From NCBI GenBank assembly GCA_029561555.1, contig JAKQXH010000026.1, positions 1 to 52,951 on the forward strand: a stretch of 52,951 nucleotides of DNA, written 5' to 3'. The DNA comes from Candidatus Omnitrophota bacterium (lineage in GTDB: Bacteria > Omnitrophota > Omnitrophia > Omnitrophales > Omnitrophaceae). A program made the translations under genes and the position numbers. The notes under the pieces are model-generated. The model searched no databases. It saw only the letters and a list, made by a program, of their open reading frames with translations, and had not been told where the DNA came from. The first letter of the stretch is position 1, and every line of letters starts with the position of its first letter. Below are positions 31,658 through 40,869 of the stretch, in pieces.

Positions 31658-33226
31658 ATGAACAGAAGAGTTTATCTATTGGCCTTCTTTTTGACCGCGT
31701 TGGCGGCGGCATTGATCAGTATCAAAGTGATTCACGGGGGGCAGGCGGTTTCGTATACACCCGCGAATCATCTGTGGCGCGTGAATATGATTTTGAATGT
31801 CACGGGGCAGGGGGCGCGCGCCAAGGTCCGGATGACTTTGCCCAAGAAAACGCCCCGGCAGATTATTTATAACGAACATTTCGAAGACGCGCAAATGAGT
31901 TTTTCCATTACCGACCGCGCGGTAACCGGCAACCGCATGGGCTACTGGCGTTCGGAACTTCTCGATGATACCCGCTCGATTCAGTATTCCTTTTCCACTC
32001 AATTGACGAGCGAAGAATTTTTTATTCCGGAGGACCTGGAACTGCCGAAGGACCCGGTCGCGTTTTATCCGCAGGATTTGCAGCCCTGGCTGAATGCGTC
32101 GGAATTGATCCAATCGACGGACCCCAAGGTGAAAAAGCTGTTGAAGAAAATTATCGGGAAGGACAAGAAGACTTATCTCGTTCTGAGGCGCATTTTCAAT
32201 TTCATCCGGGGCGAGGTGAAATATCAGTCGGAGATCGGGAGCAAGGACGCGAAGGAGACGCTGGACAAATTGGTCGCGGATTGCGGAGGTCAGGCGAGGC
32301 TTTTTATCGCGCTCAGCCGTGCCGCTGGGATGCCTTCCCGGATGGTCGGGGGGCTGATTATGAACGAAAGCGTGAAAAATATCACGCATGTGTGGGCGGA
32401 AAATTATATCGACGGGGTCTGGGTCCCCTTCGACACAACCAATAACTATTTCGCGTATATCCCGAATCATTACCTGGAACTTTACCGGGGCGATACGGCG
32501 CTGATCCGTTATCTCGGCCTTTCCAAGCTCGAATATCTCTTCAGCATCCGGAAGGAAAAAATGCCGCCCGTGGACAACCCGTGGTCTTTGTACGTGCTGC
32601 CGGTCCATTTCCAGGCGTCCGTCAAATTCCTTCTGCTGATTCCCATCGGCGCGCTGGTCGTGAGTTTTTTCAGGACCATTGTCGGGGTTGCGACTTTCGG
32701 GACGTTTGCGCCGATCCTGCTGGCGATGGCATTCCGGGAGATTTCCTTGGGAATGGGACTGCTGTGCCTGGGGGTCGTGATCTTTTTCGGGTGGATCCTG
32801 AGGAAAATCCTCGATGCGCTGAAAATTCTGGTGATCCCGAGACTTTCCATTATCGTGACGATGGTGATTATGTTTATCATGGTGATGAATGTCGTGGCCT
32901 TTAATTTCGGGCATCAAAACATCCTCTATATCACGCTGTTCCCGATGATCATCATTACCTGGACCATTGAAAGGCTGTCGGTGATCCAGATTGAAGACGG
33001 GACCAAGGCCGCGTTTAAGGCGGGGCTCGGCACGATTTCGGTTTCGGTCGCGGCCTATTACGTGATGGGGATACGGGAATTGCACACGTATCTTTTTGCT
33101 TTTCCGGAACTGCTGCTGGTGGTGATGGCGCTTCTGCTTCTCCTGGGGCGTTACACGGGGTTCCGCCTGCTCGAGTTGTGGCGGTTCCGTGAATTCAAAA
33201 AAATTCAGCGCAGGGACATCCTATGA
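31658..33226 (+). CDS. Transglutaminase-like domain fused to seven-helix membrane domain
   Basis: The protein has 522 residues. After a signal anchor (about 7-27) and a beta-rich region comes a transglutaminase core: Cys209 (VADCGGQARLFIALSRAAG), His244 (THVWAENY) and Asp259 (VPFDTTNN). From about residue 315 seven hydrophobic segments follow. Related proteins are often described as inactive transglutaminase fused to 7TM, but here the triad is intact, so peptide-cleaving or ligating activity is possible. The stop overlaps the start of an ATP-grasp gene. The substrate is unknown; an envelope peptide or polymer is an inference. Confidence 0.75.
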   Translation: MNRRVYLLAFFLTALAAALISIKVIHGGQAVSYTPANHLWRVNMILNVTGQGARAKVRMTLPKKTPRQIIYNEHFEDAQMSFSITDRAVTGNRMGYWRSELLDDTRSIQYSFSTQLTSEEFFIPEDLELPKDPVAFYPQDLQPWLNASELIQSTDPKVKKLLKKIIGKDKKTYLVLRRIFNFIRGEVKYQSEIGSKDAKETLDKLVADCGGQARLFIALSRAAGMPSRMVGGLIMNESVKNITHVWAENYIDGVWVPFDTTNNYFAYIPNHYLELYRGDTALIRYLGLSKLEYLFSIRKEKMPPVDNPWSLYVLPVHFQASVKFLLLIPIGALVVSFFRTIVGVATFGTFAPILLAMAFREISLGMGLLCLGVVIFFGWILRKILDALKILVIPRLSIIVTMVIMFIMVMNVVAFNFGHQNILYITLFPMIIITWTIERLSVIQIEDGTKAAFKAGLGTISVSVAAYYVMGIRELHTYLFAFPELLLVVMALLLLLGRYTGFRLLELWRFREFKKIQRRDIL

Positions 33227-34188
33227 TCGGATTCAAGACGGTAAGAGAACTGGGCCTGCTGGGGATGAACCGGCGGAATGCCGAATATCTCCTCCCGAGA
33301 AACGAACGAAAGCTGTATCCGCTGGTGGATGACAAACTCAAGACCAAAGACCTTCTTTACACGCATCAACTTCCGGCACCGGAATTGTACTTCGTCATCA
33401 ATCACAATTTTGAGGTGAAATATCTCCGGGAGATCAAGTTCCTGAAAGAATTCGTGATCAAACCGGCCCGGGGCGCGGAAGGGCGGGGGATTCTGGTGAT
33501 TCAGGGGAAGACGGGCAATGAATGGCGGAAGGCGAGCGGAGCGGCGTTGACGATGGATGATATCGAATATCACGTGACGAATATCCTGGCCGGCCTTTAT
33601 TCGCTGGGCGGTACGACTGATATCGCTTTCATCGAATACTGCGTCCGGAGCCACATCGTTTTCCGGCCCGTGGCGTATCAGGGCGTCCCGGACATGCGGG
33701 TGATTTTGTACCGCGGGATCCCGATGATGTCGATGCTGCGTCTCCCGACCCGGGAATCGGACGGGAAGGCCAATCTTCACCAGGGGGCCGTGGGGGCGGG
33801 GATCGATATTCTGAGCGGCGTGACGCTGGGGGGCGTGCATCACAATTACCTGATCGACCGGCATCCCGATACGAACGTTCCCATCGGCGGGATCCGGATC
33901 CCTTTTTGGAACGAAATCCTCGAGACGGCGGCCAAAGTCTACGACGTGTTTCAATTGGGTTATTTCGGGATTGATTTCGTCATCGATCATTTGCTGGGGC
34001 CTTTGATTTTGGAGTTGAACGCGCGGCCGGGACTGAATATCCAGCTTGCGAACCGGGAGGGGCTTCTGCCGAGGCTCCGGGAGATTGACGCGCTGGGACC
34101 CGGCGTCGAAGAGCTGAAATGGGAACGGCGGCTTGAGATCACCCGGAAGATTGTCGGGAAAGCCGGCGCGCGTTTGACCGGAAACTGA
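33223..34188 (+). CDS. RimK-like ATP-grasp ligase (alpha-L-glutamate ligase-like)
   Basis: The protein has 321 residues. FVIKPARGAEGRGILVI is the ATP-grasp phosphate loop region, FIEYCVRSHIVFRPVAYQG lies in the middle, PDMRVILYRGIPMMSMLRLP follows, and LILELNARPGLNIQLANREG is the metal-binding end. This matches the family annotated as alpha-L-glutamate-ligase-like. Such enzymes join a carboxylate to an amine using ATP. The gene overlaps the transglutaminase-7TM gene by four bases. Together they suggest synthesis in the cytoplasm and processing or export at the membrane of a peptide-like product, which is an inference. Confidence 0.82.
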   Translation: MIGFKTVRELGLLGMNRRNAEYLLPRNERKLYPLVDDKLKTKDLLYTHQLPAPELYFVINHNFEVKYLREIKFLKEFVIKPARGAEGRGILVIQGKTGNEWRKASGAALTMDDIEYHVTNILAGLYSLGGTTDIAFIEYCVRSHIVFRPVAYQGVPDMRVILYRGIPMMSMLRLPTRESDGKANLHQGAVGAGIDILSGVTLGGVHHNYLIDRHPDTNVPIGGIRIPFWNEILETAAKVYDVFQLGYFGIDFVIDHLLGPLILELNARPGLNIQLANREGLLPRLREIDALGPGVEELKWERRLEITRKIVGKAGARLTGN

Positions 34189-34244
34189 ATGGCCGGTCGG
34201 CCTAACGCCCGGGGGACCGAATCCCGGGAGAAAATGAGGGAGCC

Positions 34245-35303
34245 ATGACCCGTTCAAAACTTATCTCGATGTTTTTTATCGGACTGCTCATTTTTATCGT
34301 GCTGCAGGTTTTTATGATTTTTTCTCCTTTCGCGAAGGTGATTTTCGGGGCGGCCATTCTCACGTTCTGTTTCTATCCTCTTTTCGTGAAATTCAAACGG
34401 CTGTTGAAAAAGCACGACACCCTGGCGGCCGTCCTGATGACGGTTTTTATCTTTTTGGTCGTGATCCCGCCGGTGATCGGGGTGATTGTGAGCCTGACCG
34501 GGCAGGTGATCGAGCTCGGACAGTCCGTGTCGGATTATATTTTAAAAGGGGAGTTGAGCCGTCTGATCGATTCCGTGAGGAGCACGTCTTTGATTCAGGG
34601 GATCGAAACCCGCATCGGGGCCTGGGAGCCTTTGAAACAGAATATCGCGCAGTGGGTTTTGGGTTCGGTCCGGTCGCTAGGGAATTTCATGACGGCCCAG
34701 GCGGGTGTGATCACGCGGAACGTGCTGCTTTTTATGGTGAATATGCTGTTTACTTTTTTTCTGGTTTTCGTGTTCCTCCGCGACAGCGAGAAGATTTACA
34801 GCTTCTTCTACCAGCTCGCGCCTCTGGAAGAGCGGAACAAAAAGGCCATTTTTAACGAAATCAACGGGACGTTCTCGGCCGTGATCCGGGGACAGCTGCT
34901 GACCAGCCTCGTCCAATCAATCCTGCTCGGGATTGTATTTGCCGTCCTGGGGTTGCCGCTTCCGATTTTCTTTGCGGGAGTCACTTTCATCGCGTCGCTG
35001 ATTCCGGTTGTCGGCGCTTCCTCGGTGTGGATCCCGTTCGTGATCTATCTCGCCGCCGTCCATGAATACGGGCGGGCGCTTGCGCTGCTCTTGCTGGGGG
35101 CTTTTCTGATCAGCTTCATCGATAATCTCCTGAAGCCCGCCCTTATCGGGGAGAAAACCAAACTGCCTTATTTTCTTCTGTTCTTCGGGATTTTAGGCGG
35201 ATTGAAACTTTACGGTTTTCTCGGGATCTTTCTCGCGCCCGCGGTGCTTTCGCTTTTCTTCGCGCTCGCGAAGATTTTCAAGGAAGAATACCTGCTCCGC
35301 TGA
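34245..35303 (+). CDS. AI-2E family (PF01594-type) transporter
   Basis: The protein has 352 residues and about eight hydrophobic segments, with a long extracytoplasmic/cytoplasmic helical insert (about residues 80-150). GVTFIASLIPVVGASSVWIP and LISFIDNLLKPALIGEKTKL, followed by LLFFGILGGLKLYGFLGIFL, are classic for the family. Members are proposed exporters of autoinducer-2 or act as Na+/H+ antiporters; specificity is unclear. It follows the ATP-grasp gene by 56 bases and may belong to the same operon. Confidence 0.88.
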   Translation: MTRSKLISMFFIGLLIFIVLQVFMIFSPFAKVIFGAAILTFCFYPLFVKFKRLLKKHDTLAAVLMTVFIFLVVIPPVIGVIVSLTGQVIELGQSVSDYILKGELSRLIDSVRSTSLIQGIETRIGAWEPLKQNIAQWVLGSVRSLGNFMTAQAGVITRNVLLFMVNMLFTFFLVFVFLRDSEKIYSFFYQLAPLEERNKKAIFNEINGTFSAVIRGQLLTSLVQSILLGIVFAVLGLPLPIFFAGVTFIASLIPVVGASSVWIPFVIYLAAVHEYGRALALLLLGAFLISFIDNLLKPALIGEKTKLPYFLLFFGILGGLKLYGFLGIFLAPAVLSLFFALAKIFKEEYLLR

Positions 35304-35377
35304 TTTTTGATTCCGGGAGCGGGAGACCGGCCGTTCGCGCGAAAAATCCGAAAAGTTTCTCCGGCAGGGAAAGGATT

Positions 35378-35737
35378 TTACTTTTCCTCTTTCAGCTCGG
35401 CCATGTCGATTCCGCCGTCGGGAAGAGGGATGTCCAGAGACGTGACGGGCGCCGTCAATAGGTGCGCGGCGCCTCCCAGGGTGTCACCCAGGCCGTTCCA
35501 AAGGCCGTAGGGAAGCCCCATCACCATGTCATACACGCTTCCGCTTTGGACGGAATCAAAAGGTCTCGATAGGATTTCGGTCCATCCGAATCCGAGATTG
35601 GAAAGCCCGTATTTGAATTTTGCCCAGGCTTTGCTTCCGTAAGTCGTTTCTTTCGTCCAGGGACTGGGGTCGGCGGCATAAACGGCCGACGTGATGAATA
35701 AAAGAAAAAGAAATAGGACCAATCCTTTTTTGAACAT
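35378..35737 (-). CDS. TIGR04073-like exported protein, paralogue B
   Basis: The protein has 119 residues from ATG 35737 with a signal peptide (about residues 1-21, ending VYAAD). FKYGLSNLGFGWTEILSRPF, then MGLPYGLWNGLGDTLGGAAH and LLTAPV match small exported proteins described as exosortase-system associated (TIGR04073). Function is unknown. It is followed by no T-rich terminator. It is the second of two similar adjacent genes; the upstream one has the same arrangement of two amphipathic glycine-rich helices. Confidence 0.65.
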   Translation of the reverse strand: MFKKGLVLFLFLLFITSAVYAADPSPWTKETTYGSKAWAKFKYGLSNLGFGWTEILSRPFDSVQSGSVYDMVMGLPYGLWNGLGDTLGGAAHLLTAPVTSLDIPLPDGGIDMAELKEEK

Positions 35738-35789
35738 TTCCGCCGCTTCCTTTCCTTGTAAAAGTTTTTTACGACTGACCCGGCCGATA

Positions 35790-36158
35790 TTACAATTCTT
35801 CGTCATGATGCGATCCGGGCGCTCCGTGATAATCGGGGACGGGGGCGGTCAGGACATCCCACGCGCCCCGCGTTATTTTGTCGCCCGTCCAGAAAAGACC
35901 GATAAAAATTCCCTTGTAGAAGCCGAGGCCGCACATGGGATTTTCAAAAGTCTCGGTATAACCGTGATAGGCGAGTTCGACGGGAGATTGAAGAATCCCG
36001 GCGATTCCCCGCAAGGCCATCCCGCCCGCTTTTTCGGCATAATCTTGGGCGTTTGCTTTTTCGTTCAGCCGCTGATTCATCGGGTCCAGGCGGGTCCATC
36101 CCGTTATGAATAAAGCCGCGAAAATCAGAACGAAGGATACGAGCTTTTTATGCCGCAT
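35790..36158 (-). CDS. TIGR04073-like exported protein, paralogue A
   Basis: The protein has 122 residues from ATG 36158, preceded by GGGAGG. It has a signal peptide (about residues 1-20), then GGMALRGIAGILQSPVELAY, GLGFYKGIFIGLFWTGDKIT and RGAWDVLTAPVPDY, similar in layout to the neighbour at 35378-35737. The C-terminus (HGAPGSHHDEEL) is histidine-rich. No exosortase or PEP-CTERM gene is seen in the window, so the TIGR04073 link rests on motif resemblance only. Confidence 0.62.
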   Translation of the reverse strand: MRHKKLVSFVLIFAALFITGWTRLDPMNQRLNEKANAQDYAEKAGGMALRGIAGILQSPVELAYHGYTETFENPMCGLGFYKGIFIGLFWTGDKITRGAWDVLTAPVPDYHGAPGSHHDEEL

Positions 36159-36202
36159 TTTATTCCCTCCCGGATTTTGACTCCTTAGAGTCCCTTGGAT
36201 AT

Positions 36203-36230
36203 ATGCTATGCGAAGTCCCGTTTGATTCAA
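36203..36230 (-). promoter_or_regulatory. Possible promoter of the TIGR04073-like pair
   Basis: On the minus strand TTGAAT, 16 bases, TAGCAT, about 45 bases before the ATG at 36158. Tentative. Confidence 0.35.
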
Positions 36231-36300
36231 GACAAAACTGAGTAATTTTTGCGCAAAAGGAAAAAACCCGAAGGCTTCCGGCGGGCCGAGGCGGGGAGGG

Positions 36301-37104
36301 TTACGTTTTTTTTCGGAGAAACGGTCTCAAAATAGCGAGCATTTCCCTGTGGATCCGGCCGTTGGTGGCCAATATCTGCGGGTCATAAACGGAATAGGGG
36401 CCTCCTTTGAAATCGCTCAGTCTTCCTCCGGCCTCCAGGACGATCAGGCTTGCCGCGGCGGTGTCCCAGGGGCTGAGTTTCATTTCCCAGAATCCGTCGA
36501 AACGTCCCGAAGCGATGTAGCAAAGATCGAGCGCCGCGCTTCCGGTCCGCCGGATGCCGTGGCAGCGGGTCATGAACGCCCCGTAAATTTTCAGATAATA
36601 GCTCGCGTGGATTTTCCGGTCATAGGGGAATCCCGTGACGAGCAGGGATTCGGAAAGGGACTTGACTTTGGAGGTCCGTATGGGTTTTCCGTTCAGGAAA
36701 GCGCCCCGGCCTCTTTCCGCGAAGAAAAATTCCCTCCGGAAAGGGTCGAGGACCCCTCCGAGTTCGATGCGCCCGTCTTTTTCGCAGGCGATTGAAACGC
36801 AGGCGGCGGGAAAGGTGTGCGCGTAATTGGTGGTTCCGTCGATCGGATCGATGATCCATTTGTAGGGAGATTGCCCCTGAGGCGCCGATTCCTCGGCCAG
36901 GATGGCATGGTCCGGGAAGCTTTTCTTGATGGCCCGGATAATCTGCGCTTCCGACCGTTTGTCGACTTCCGTGACCAGTGACAGGCCGTCGTCGCTTTTG
37001 ACGTCGATTCTCCGGATCCGATGGATCGAACGGCGGAGCAGTTTTCCCGCGTCGGTAATTGCCCGCGTCAGAACGGTTTTTAAACGGCGATTCAAGTGGC
37101 TCAT
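36301..37104 (-). CDS. suhB: Inositol monophosphatase family protein
   Basis: The protein has 267 residues. AILAEESAPQGQ supplies the first metal ligand, WIIDPIDGTTNYAHTFP is the central DPIDGT motif, and ELGGVLDPFRREFFFAERGR and SPWDTAAASLIVLEAGG are the later motifs. All metal-binding acids are present. It would hydrolyse inositol-1-phosphate with Mg2+, completing myo-inositol synthesis with the inositol-phosphate synthase at 44455-45564. SuhB-type proteins may also act in ribosomal RNA antitermination. It stands alone on its strand. Confidence 0.9.
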   Translation of the reverse strand: MSHLNRRLKTVLTRAITDAGKLLRRSIHRIRRIDVKSDDGLSLVTEVDKRSEAQIIRAIKKSFPDHAILAEESAPQGQSPYKWIIDPIDGTTNYAHTFPAACVSIACEKDGRIELGGVLDPFRREFFFAERGRGAFLNGKPIRTSKVKSLSESLLVTGFPYDRKIHASYYLKIYGAFMTRCHGIRRTGSAALDLCYIASGRFDGFWEMKLSPWDTAAASLIVLEAGGRLSDFKGGPYSVYDPQILATNGRIHREMLAILRPFLRKKT

Positions 37105-37253
37105 TTCTCAGTATCCCGCTTGTTTTGCGGCCTTATGGTTCAAATCCGAAACCGATTGAAATGAACAGGCCGTTTTGTTACTATACACCTGCTTTTCCGC
37201 TGAAGTGAAGCCAATTCATTGGGTTGCGGCGTGCCGAACCCGAAAAAATTGAA

Positions 37254-37273
37254 GTTAATTTACGTTAATTTAC
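37254..37273 (+). repeat. Tandem 10-bp repeat upstream of IDH
   Basis: GTTAATTTAC is repeated twice without spacing, about 40 bases before the dehydrogenase start. It could be an activator or repressor site. Nothing else certain was seen in this 206-base gap. Confidence 0.5.
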
Positions 37274-37310
37274 CTGCTTTGTCAAAAAGAAGTTCGTAAA
37301 CCTAGAAGGA

Positions 37311-38399
37311 ATGCCGATGTCTTACACGATTACGCTGATTCCCGGTGACGGGATCGGTCCCGAAATTGCCGAAGTGACCAAAGAATGCATCGAATCGACG
37401 GGAGTCAAAATCACCTGGGAGGAAAAAACGGCCGGGGAGGCGGCGATTGAGAAATACGGGACGCCGCTTCCGGACGAAGTCATTGAGTCCGTGAAAAAGA
37501 ATAAAATCGCTTTGAAAGGGCCGATCACGACTCCCATCGGGACGGGTTTCCGCTCCGTGAATGTCGCGTTGCGGCATGCGCTGGACCTTTACGCCTGCCT
37601 GAGGCCTTGCAAATCGTATGAGGGGGTGGCTTCGCCGTTTAAGGGGATCGATCTGGTGTTGGTCCGGGAAAACACGGAAGATCTCTACGCGGGCATCGAA
37701 TTCAGGAAGGGCGAGGCAGTGACCGCCGAACTCATCGATTATCTTTCGAAGAAGAGCCAGCGGAAAATCCGCGAAGATTCCGGCATCAGCATCAAGCCGA
37801 TATCGATTTCGGGGACACAGAAAATCGTCCGTTTCGCTTTCGAATACGCCAAGGCCAATCGGCGGAAAAAAGTGACCGCGGTTCACAAAGCCAATATCAT
37901 GAAATTCACGGACGGCCTTTTCCTGGAAGTCGCCAGGCAAGTGGCGCAGGAGTATCCCGAAGTCCAGTTCGAAGACCGGATTGTGGATAATCTGTCCATG
38001 CAGCTTGTGATGCGGCCTCACGAGTACGATGTCCTGGTCCTTCCCAATCTTTACGGGGATATTCTCTCCGATCTGTGCGCGGGGCTTGTCGGAGGGCTGG
38101 GAGTCGCCCCGGGCGGCAACATCGGGGAGACCGCCGCGGTGTTTGAAGCCACTCACGGTTCCGCGCCGAAGTACAAGGGGATGAACAAAGTCAATCCGGC
38201 GGCGCTGATCCTTTCCGGTGTGATGATGCTGCGGTATCTGGGGGAGAAAGAGGCCGCGGACCGTCTGGAAAAAGCGATCGCGGAAGTGCTTCGCGAGGGG
38301 AAGGAAGTCACGTACGATTTAAAGCCGACGCGGAACGATCCGTCCGCGGTCGGGACCCGCGAAATGGGGCAGGCTATTGTCCGGAAACTGAAGAAATGA
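37311..38399 (+). CDS. NAD-type isocitrate/isopropylmalate dehydrogenase family, probable isocitrate dehydrogenase
   Basis: The protein has 362 residues from ATG 37311; ATG 37317 is equally possible. [47 protein letters not shown], and [20 protein letters not shown] plus APGGNIG are family motifs. The serine in FRSVNVALR and the overall length fit NAD-dependent isocitrate dehydrogenase better than isopropylmalate dehydrogenase, but homoisocitrate or tartrate relatives cannot be excluded. It oxidises isocitrate to 2-oxoglutarate in the TCA cycle. Malate dehydrogenase follows after 40 bases, probably in the same operon. Confidence 0.85.
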   Translation: MPMSYTITLIPGDGIGPEIAEVTKECIESTGVKITWEEKTAGEAAIEKYGTPLPDEVIESVKKNKIALKGPITTPIGTGFRSVNVALRHALDLYACLRPCKSYEGVASPFKGIDLVLVRENTEDLYAGIEFRKGEAVTAELIDYLSKKSQRKIREDSGISIKPISISGTQKIVRFAFEYAKANRRKKVTAVHKANIMKFTDGLFLEVARQVAQEYPEVQFEDRIVDNLSMQLVMRPHEYDVLVLPNLYGDILSDLCAGLVGGLGVAPGGNIGETAAVFEATHGSAPKYKGMNKVNPAALILSGVMMLRYLGEKEAADRLEKAIAEVLREGKEVTYDLKPTRNDPSAVGTREMGQAIVRKLKK

Positions 38400-38439
38400 T
38401 AATCCGTCGGCGTTAGACCGAACCGAGAAGGCGGAGTCA

Positions 38440-39384
38440 ATGAAGAAGGCAAAAGTGACGGTAGTCGGAGCGGGATTTGTCGGGGCGACAACCGCGCAGC
38501 GGATTGCGGAGAAAGACCTTGCCGATGTGGTCTTGATCGACGTCGTGGAAGGACTGGCCGAAGGGAAGGCCCTGGATATTCAGCAGTCGGCCTCCGCGGA
38601 GGGGTTCGACGCGAGAATCGTCGGGACGCAGGATTACGCGCTGACGGAGCGTTCCGATGTCATTGTGATCACGGCAGGGCTGGCCCGGAAACCGGGGATG
38701 AGCCGGGACGACCTTCTTTTCAAAAACGCCGAGATTGTTTCCCAAGTCACGGATCAATGCGCGAGACGTTCCCCGGAAAGTCTTTTGCTGATCGTCACGA
38801 ATCCTTTGGATGTGATGACCCAGCTGGCCTGGAAGCGGTCGGGGTTTGAGAACCGGCGTGTTTTCGGCATGGCGGGGGTTCTGGATTCCGTCCGTTACGG
38901 CTATTTCATCGCGAGGGAGCTCGGGATTTCCGTGCGGGATGTCCGCGCGATGGTGCTGGGGGGGCACGGGGATTCGATGGTCCCGCTTCCGAGGTATTCG
39001 ACGGTGAACGGGATTCCCCTCGAGACTCTCGTCCCGGCGGAGAAAATCGAAGCGATCAATCATAAAACCCGGAACGGAGGGGCGGAAATCGTCAATTTGC
39101 TGAAGACGGGCAGCGCGTTTTATGCCCCGTCATCTTCCGCCTGCGCGATGGTGGAGGCGATATTGCGCGATTCGGGGCGTATTCTCCCCTGTTCGGTTTA
39201 TCTCGAAGGGCAGTACGGCCTCTCGGGGGTTTACTGCGGCGTGCCGGTGAAATTGGGCCGGCAGGGGGTTTTGGAAGTCCTTGAACTTCCGTTGACGGGG
39301 CCGGAATCGGAAGCCCTTCGGCGCTCTTCCGAGGAGGTTTCCCGGAATGCCGGGAAATTGGCCGCGGCGGGGTTTTTGAATTAA
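38440..39384 (+). CDS. mdh: Malate dehydrogenase
   Basis: The protein has 314 residues of the LDH-like MDH type. VTVVGAGFVGATTAQRIAEK binds NAD, and AGLARKPGMSRDDLL has the arginine that selects malate over lactate. MVLGGHGDSMVPLPRYSTVN contains the catalytic histidine. The ring of motifs is complete. It interconverts malate and oxaloacetate in the cytoplasm. It is 40 bases after the isocitrate dehydrogenase gene, so the two TCA genes are likely co-regulated. Confidence 0.93.
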   Translation: MKKAKVTVVGAGFVGATTAQRIAEKDLADVVLIDVVEGLAEGKALDIQQSASAEGFDARIVGTQDYALTERSDVIVITAGLARKPGMSRDDLLFKNAEIVSQVTDQCARRSPESLLLIVTNPLDVMTQLAWKRSGFENRRVFGMAGVLDSVRYGYFIARELGISVRDVRAMVLGGHGDSMVPLPRYSTVNGIPLETLVPAEKIEAINHKTRNGGAEIVNLLKTGSAFYAPSSSACAMVEAILRDSGRILPCSVYLEGQYGLSGVYCGVPVKLGRQGVLEVLELPLTGPESEALRRSSEEVSRNAGKLAAAGFLN

Positions 39385-39510
39385 AAGTTTCCCGGGGGAT
39401 TAAAGCATTTTTAATGAAACGACAGGAAAATAAAAAAGAACCGGTGAGTTCTGATGTCGGCGCGGAGACCAACGATGCGTGATGACAGAAGCCGGCAAGG
39501 AGGAAATCTC

Positions 39511-40092
39511 ATGAAGCGTTTAGCAATCTGTTTTTTGTTGGTCTTTCTTTCGGCGTCGGCCGCTTATGCCGGCAAAGGAGAGTTGGTGGTGGCCGATTTT
39601 AACCGGGGAGAAGCCCCCAATAATGTCGGGGGGGATTACGGGACCTGGAATTCTTCCCCGAAAGATCCTTCCCAGGGGTGCTACATGTTCGCGGAGCCGG
39701 ATGACTTCAAAGATCCCAAAGAGGGATATTGCATCCGCCTGGATTACGACGTCCAGTCTCAGAGCCCGGCTTTCAACGGGTTCTGGATGAAGCTGAAAGG
39801 AGTGGACCTTTCCGGCTACAACGTCCTGTCGTTTTGGGTCAAAGGAACGCCGGACAACAAATTCACCCAGCGGTTTAAACTCGAGCTTAAGGATACGGAG
39901 GGGAAGCGCGCGGTGTATCCGGTTGAGGGGATCACGCCCGAATGGAAAGAAGTGCGGATCAACTTCAAAAGCACGACGTCTCCGGTCAATTGGAAAAAAA
40001 TGGACGAATTGGTCCTGATCTTTGACGATATCCTCGCGACTTACAAAGAGGGCACGATCTTTATCGATCAGATCTCGTTCGGAAAGAAATGA
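39511..40092 (+). CDS. Secreted CIA30/carbohydrate-binding-like protein, paralogue 1
   Basis: The protein has 193 residues from ATG 39511 (site AAGGAGG). A signal peptide ends about residue 20 (AAYAG). The rest is a beta-sandwich-like domain: LVVADFNRGEAPNNVGGDYG, GVDLSGYNVLSFWVKG, FKLELKD, WKEVRINFKS and TIFIDQISFG. This pattern is typical of CIA30/galactose-binding-like domains that contact glycans. No catalytic part is present. Its stop overlaps the first possible start of the related next gene, indicating a tandem pair. Confidence 0.68.
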   Translation: MKRLAICFLLVFLSASAAYAGKGELVVADFNRGEAPNNVGGDYGTWNSSPKDPSQGCYMFAEPDDFKDPKEGYCIRLDYDVQSQSPAFNGFWMKLKGVDLSGYNVLSFWVKGTPDNKFTQRFKLELKDTEGKRAVYPVEGITPEWKEVRINFKSTTSPVNWKKMDELVLIFDDILATYKEGTIFIDQISFGKK

Positions 40093-40100
40093 GGGCGGCT

Positions 40101-40832
40101 ATGAAACCATTCAAGATTGCGGGAAGTATTCTTTTTTTGAGCCTGCTGGTTTTCCCGGGCTTTGCCGCGGCGCAGGATGCGGCCCCGGCTTCGTCTCAGG
40201 GGAAGAAAACCCTTGTCGTGGATGATTTTGACAACCGGCTTTCCGTCAATAATCTGGGAGGCGCGACGCAGGGGGACGAGGAATATCCGGGGGGATGCAT
40301 CCCGTCGTTTGTGACGAAGGGGAAATCCGTTTTCGGAAAACGAGGCACTTCGTTGAAGCTCGAATATGACGTGACGCCGCCCAATTCTTTCTCCTATTAC
40401 TGGTCCAAACTGGGCCCGGCCGGGAAAGAGATCGGGACCTCAATGCCGGCGGACCTTTCGGGATACGATCTGGTGTCTTTCTGGATGAAGACGGATACGG
40501 ATGAGCCGGCGTTCGCCTTTGAAATCCATGAGGACACTAACCAGGACGGGCGGTTTACGCTGGGAGAGGATTCCGTTTCGCGGGTTTTTCCTTACCGCTA
40601 TCTGACCAGCCAGGACACCAAACAGTGGAGAAAAGTCACGATCCCTCTGAGCGATTTCAAGAAAATCGAGCATTGGGACCGGATCCTCGAAGTGGTTTTC
40701 GTCTTTGAGAATAAGAAGCTCAAGGAGAAGAAGGGCGTCGTCTATATCGACGAGGTCACATTCGGTGTCGCGGATTCCAACGTCCCCAGTCAGGGGTTCA
40801 AAGCTTCCGCGAGTCCGGCAAGCCGGAATTGA
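40101..40832 (+). CDS. Secreted CIA30/carbohydrate-binding-like protein, paralogue 2
   Basis: The protein has 243 residues from ATG 40101; the site GAGGGCGGCT just upstream favours it over ATG 40089. After the signal peptide (about 1-24, FAAAQ) the domain repeats the layout of paralogue 1: LVVDDFDNRLSVNNLGG, DLSGYDLVSFWMKTDT, WRKVTIPLSDFKKIEHWD and GVVYIDEVTFG. A DTNQDGRFTLGED stretch resembles a calcium-binding loop. The pair probably binds or senses polysaccharide at the cell surface; substrate unknown. A strong hairpin follows at 40870-40912. Confidence 0.68.
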   Translation: MKPFKIAGSILFLSLLVFPGFAAAQDAAPASSQGKKTLVVDDFDNRLSVNNLGGATQGDEEYPGGCIPSFVTKGKSVFGKRGTSLKLEYDVTPPNSFSYYWSKLGPAGKEIGTSMPADLSGYDLVSFWMKTDTDEPAFAFEIHEDTNQDGRFTLGEDSVSRVFPYRYLTSQDTKQWRKVTIPLSDFKKIEHWDRILEVVFVFENKKLKEKKGVVYIDEVTFGVADSNVPSQGFKASASPASRN

Positions 40833-40869
40833 AGTTTAGGTAAGAGATTCCGTTAATAGGAACGGAATG

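Noticed and set aside
37137-37147. GGTTCAAATCC, like the T-arm of a tRNA
   Set aside because: No acceptor stem, D-arm or anticodon arm can be drawn around it, and it lies at the 5' end of the inositol monophosphatase gene.
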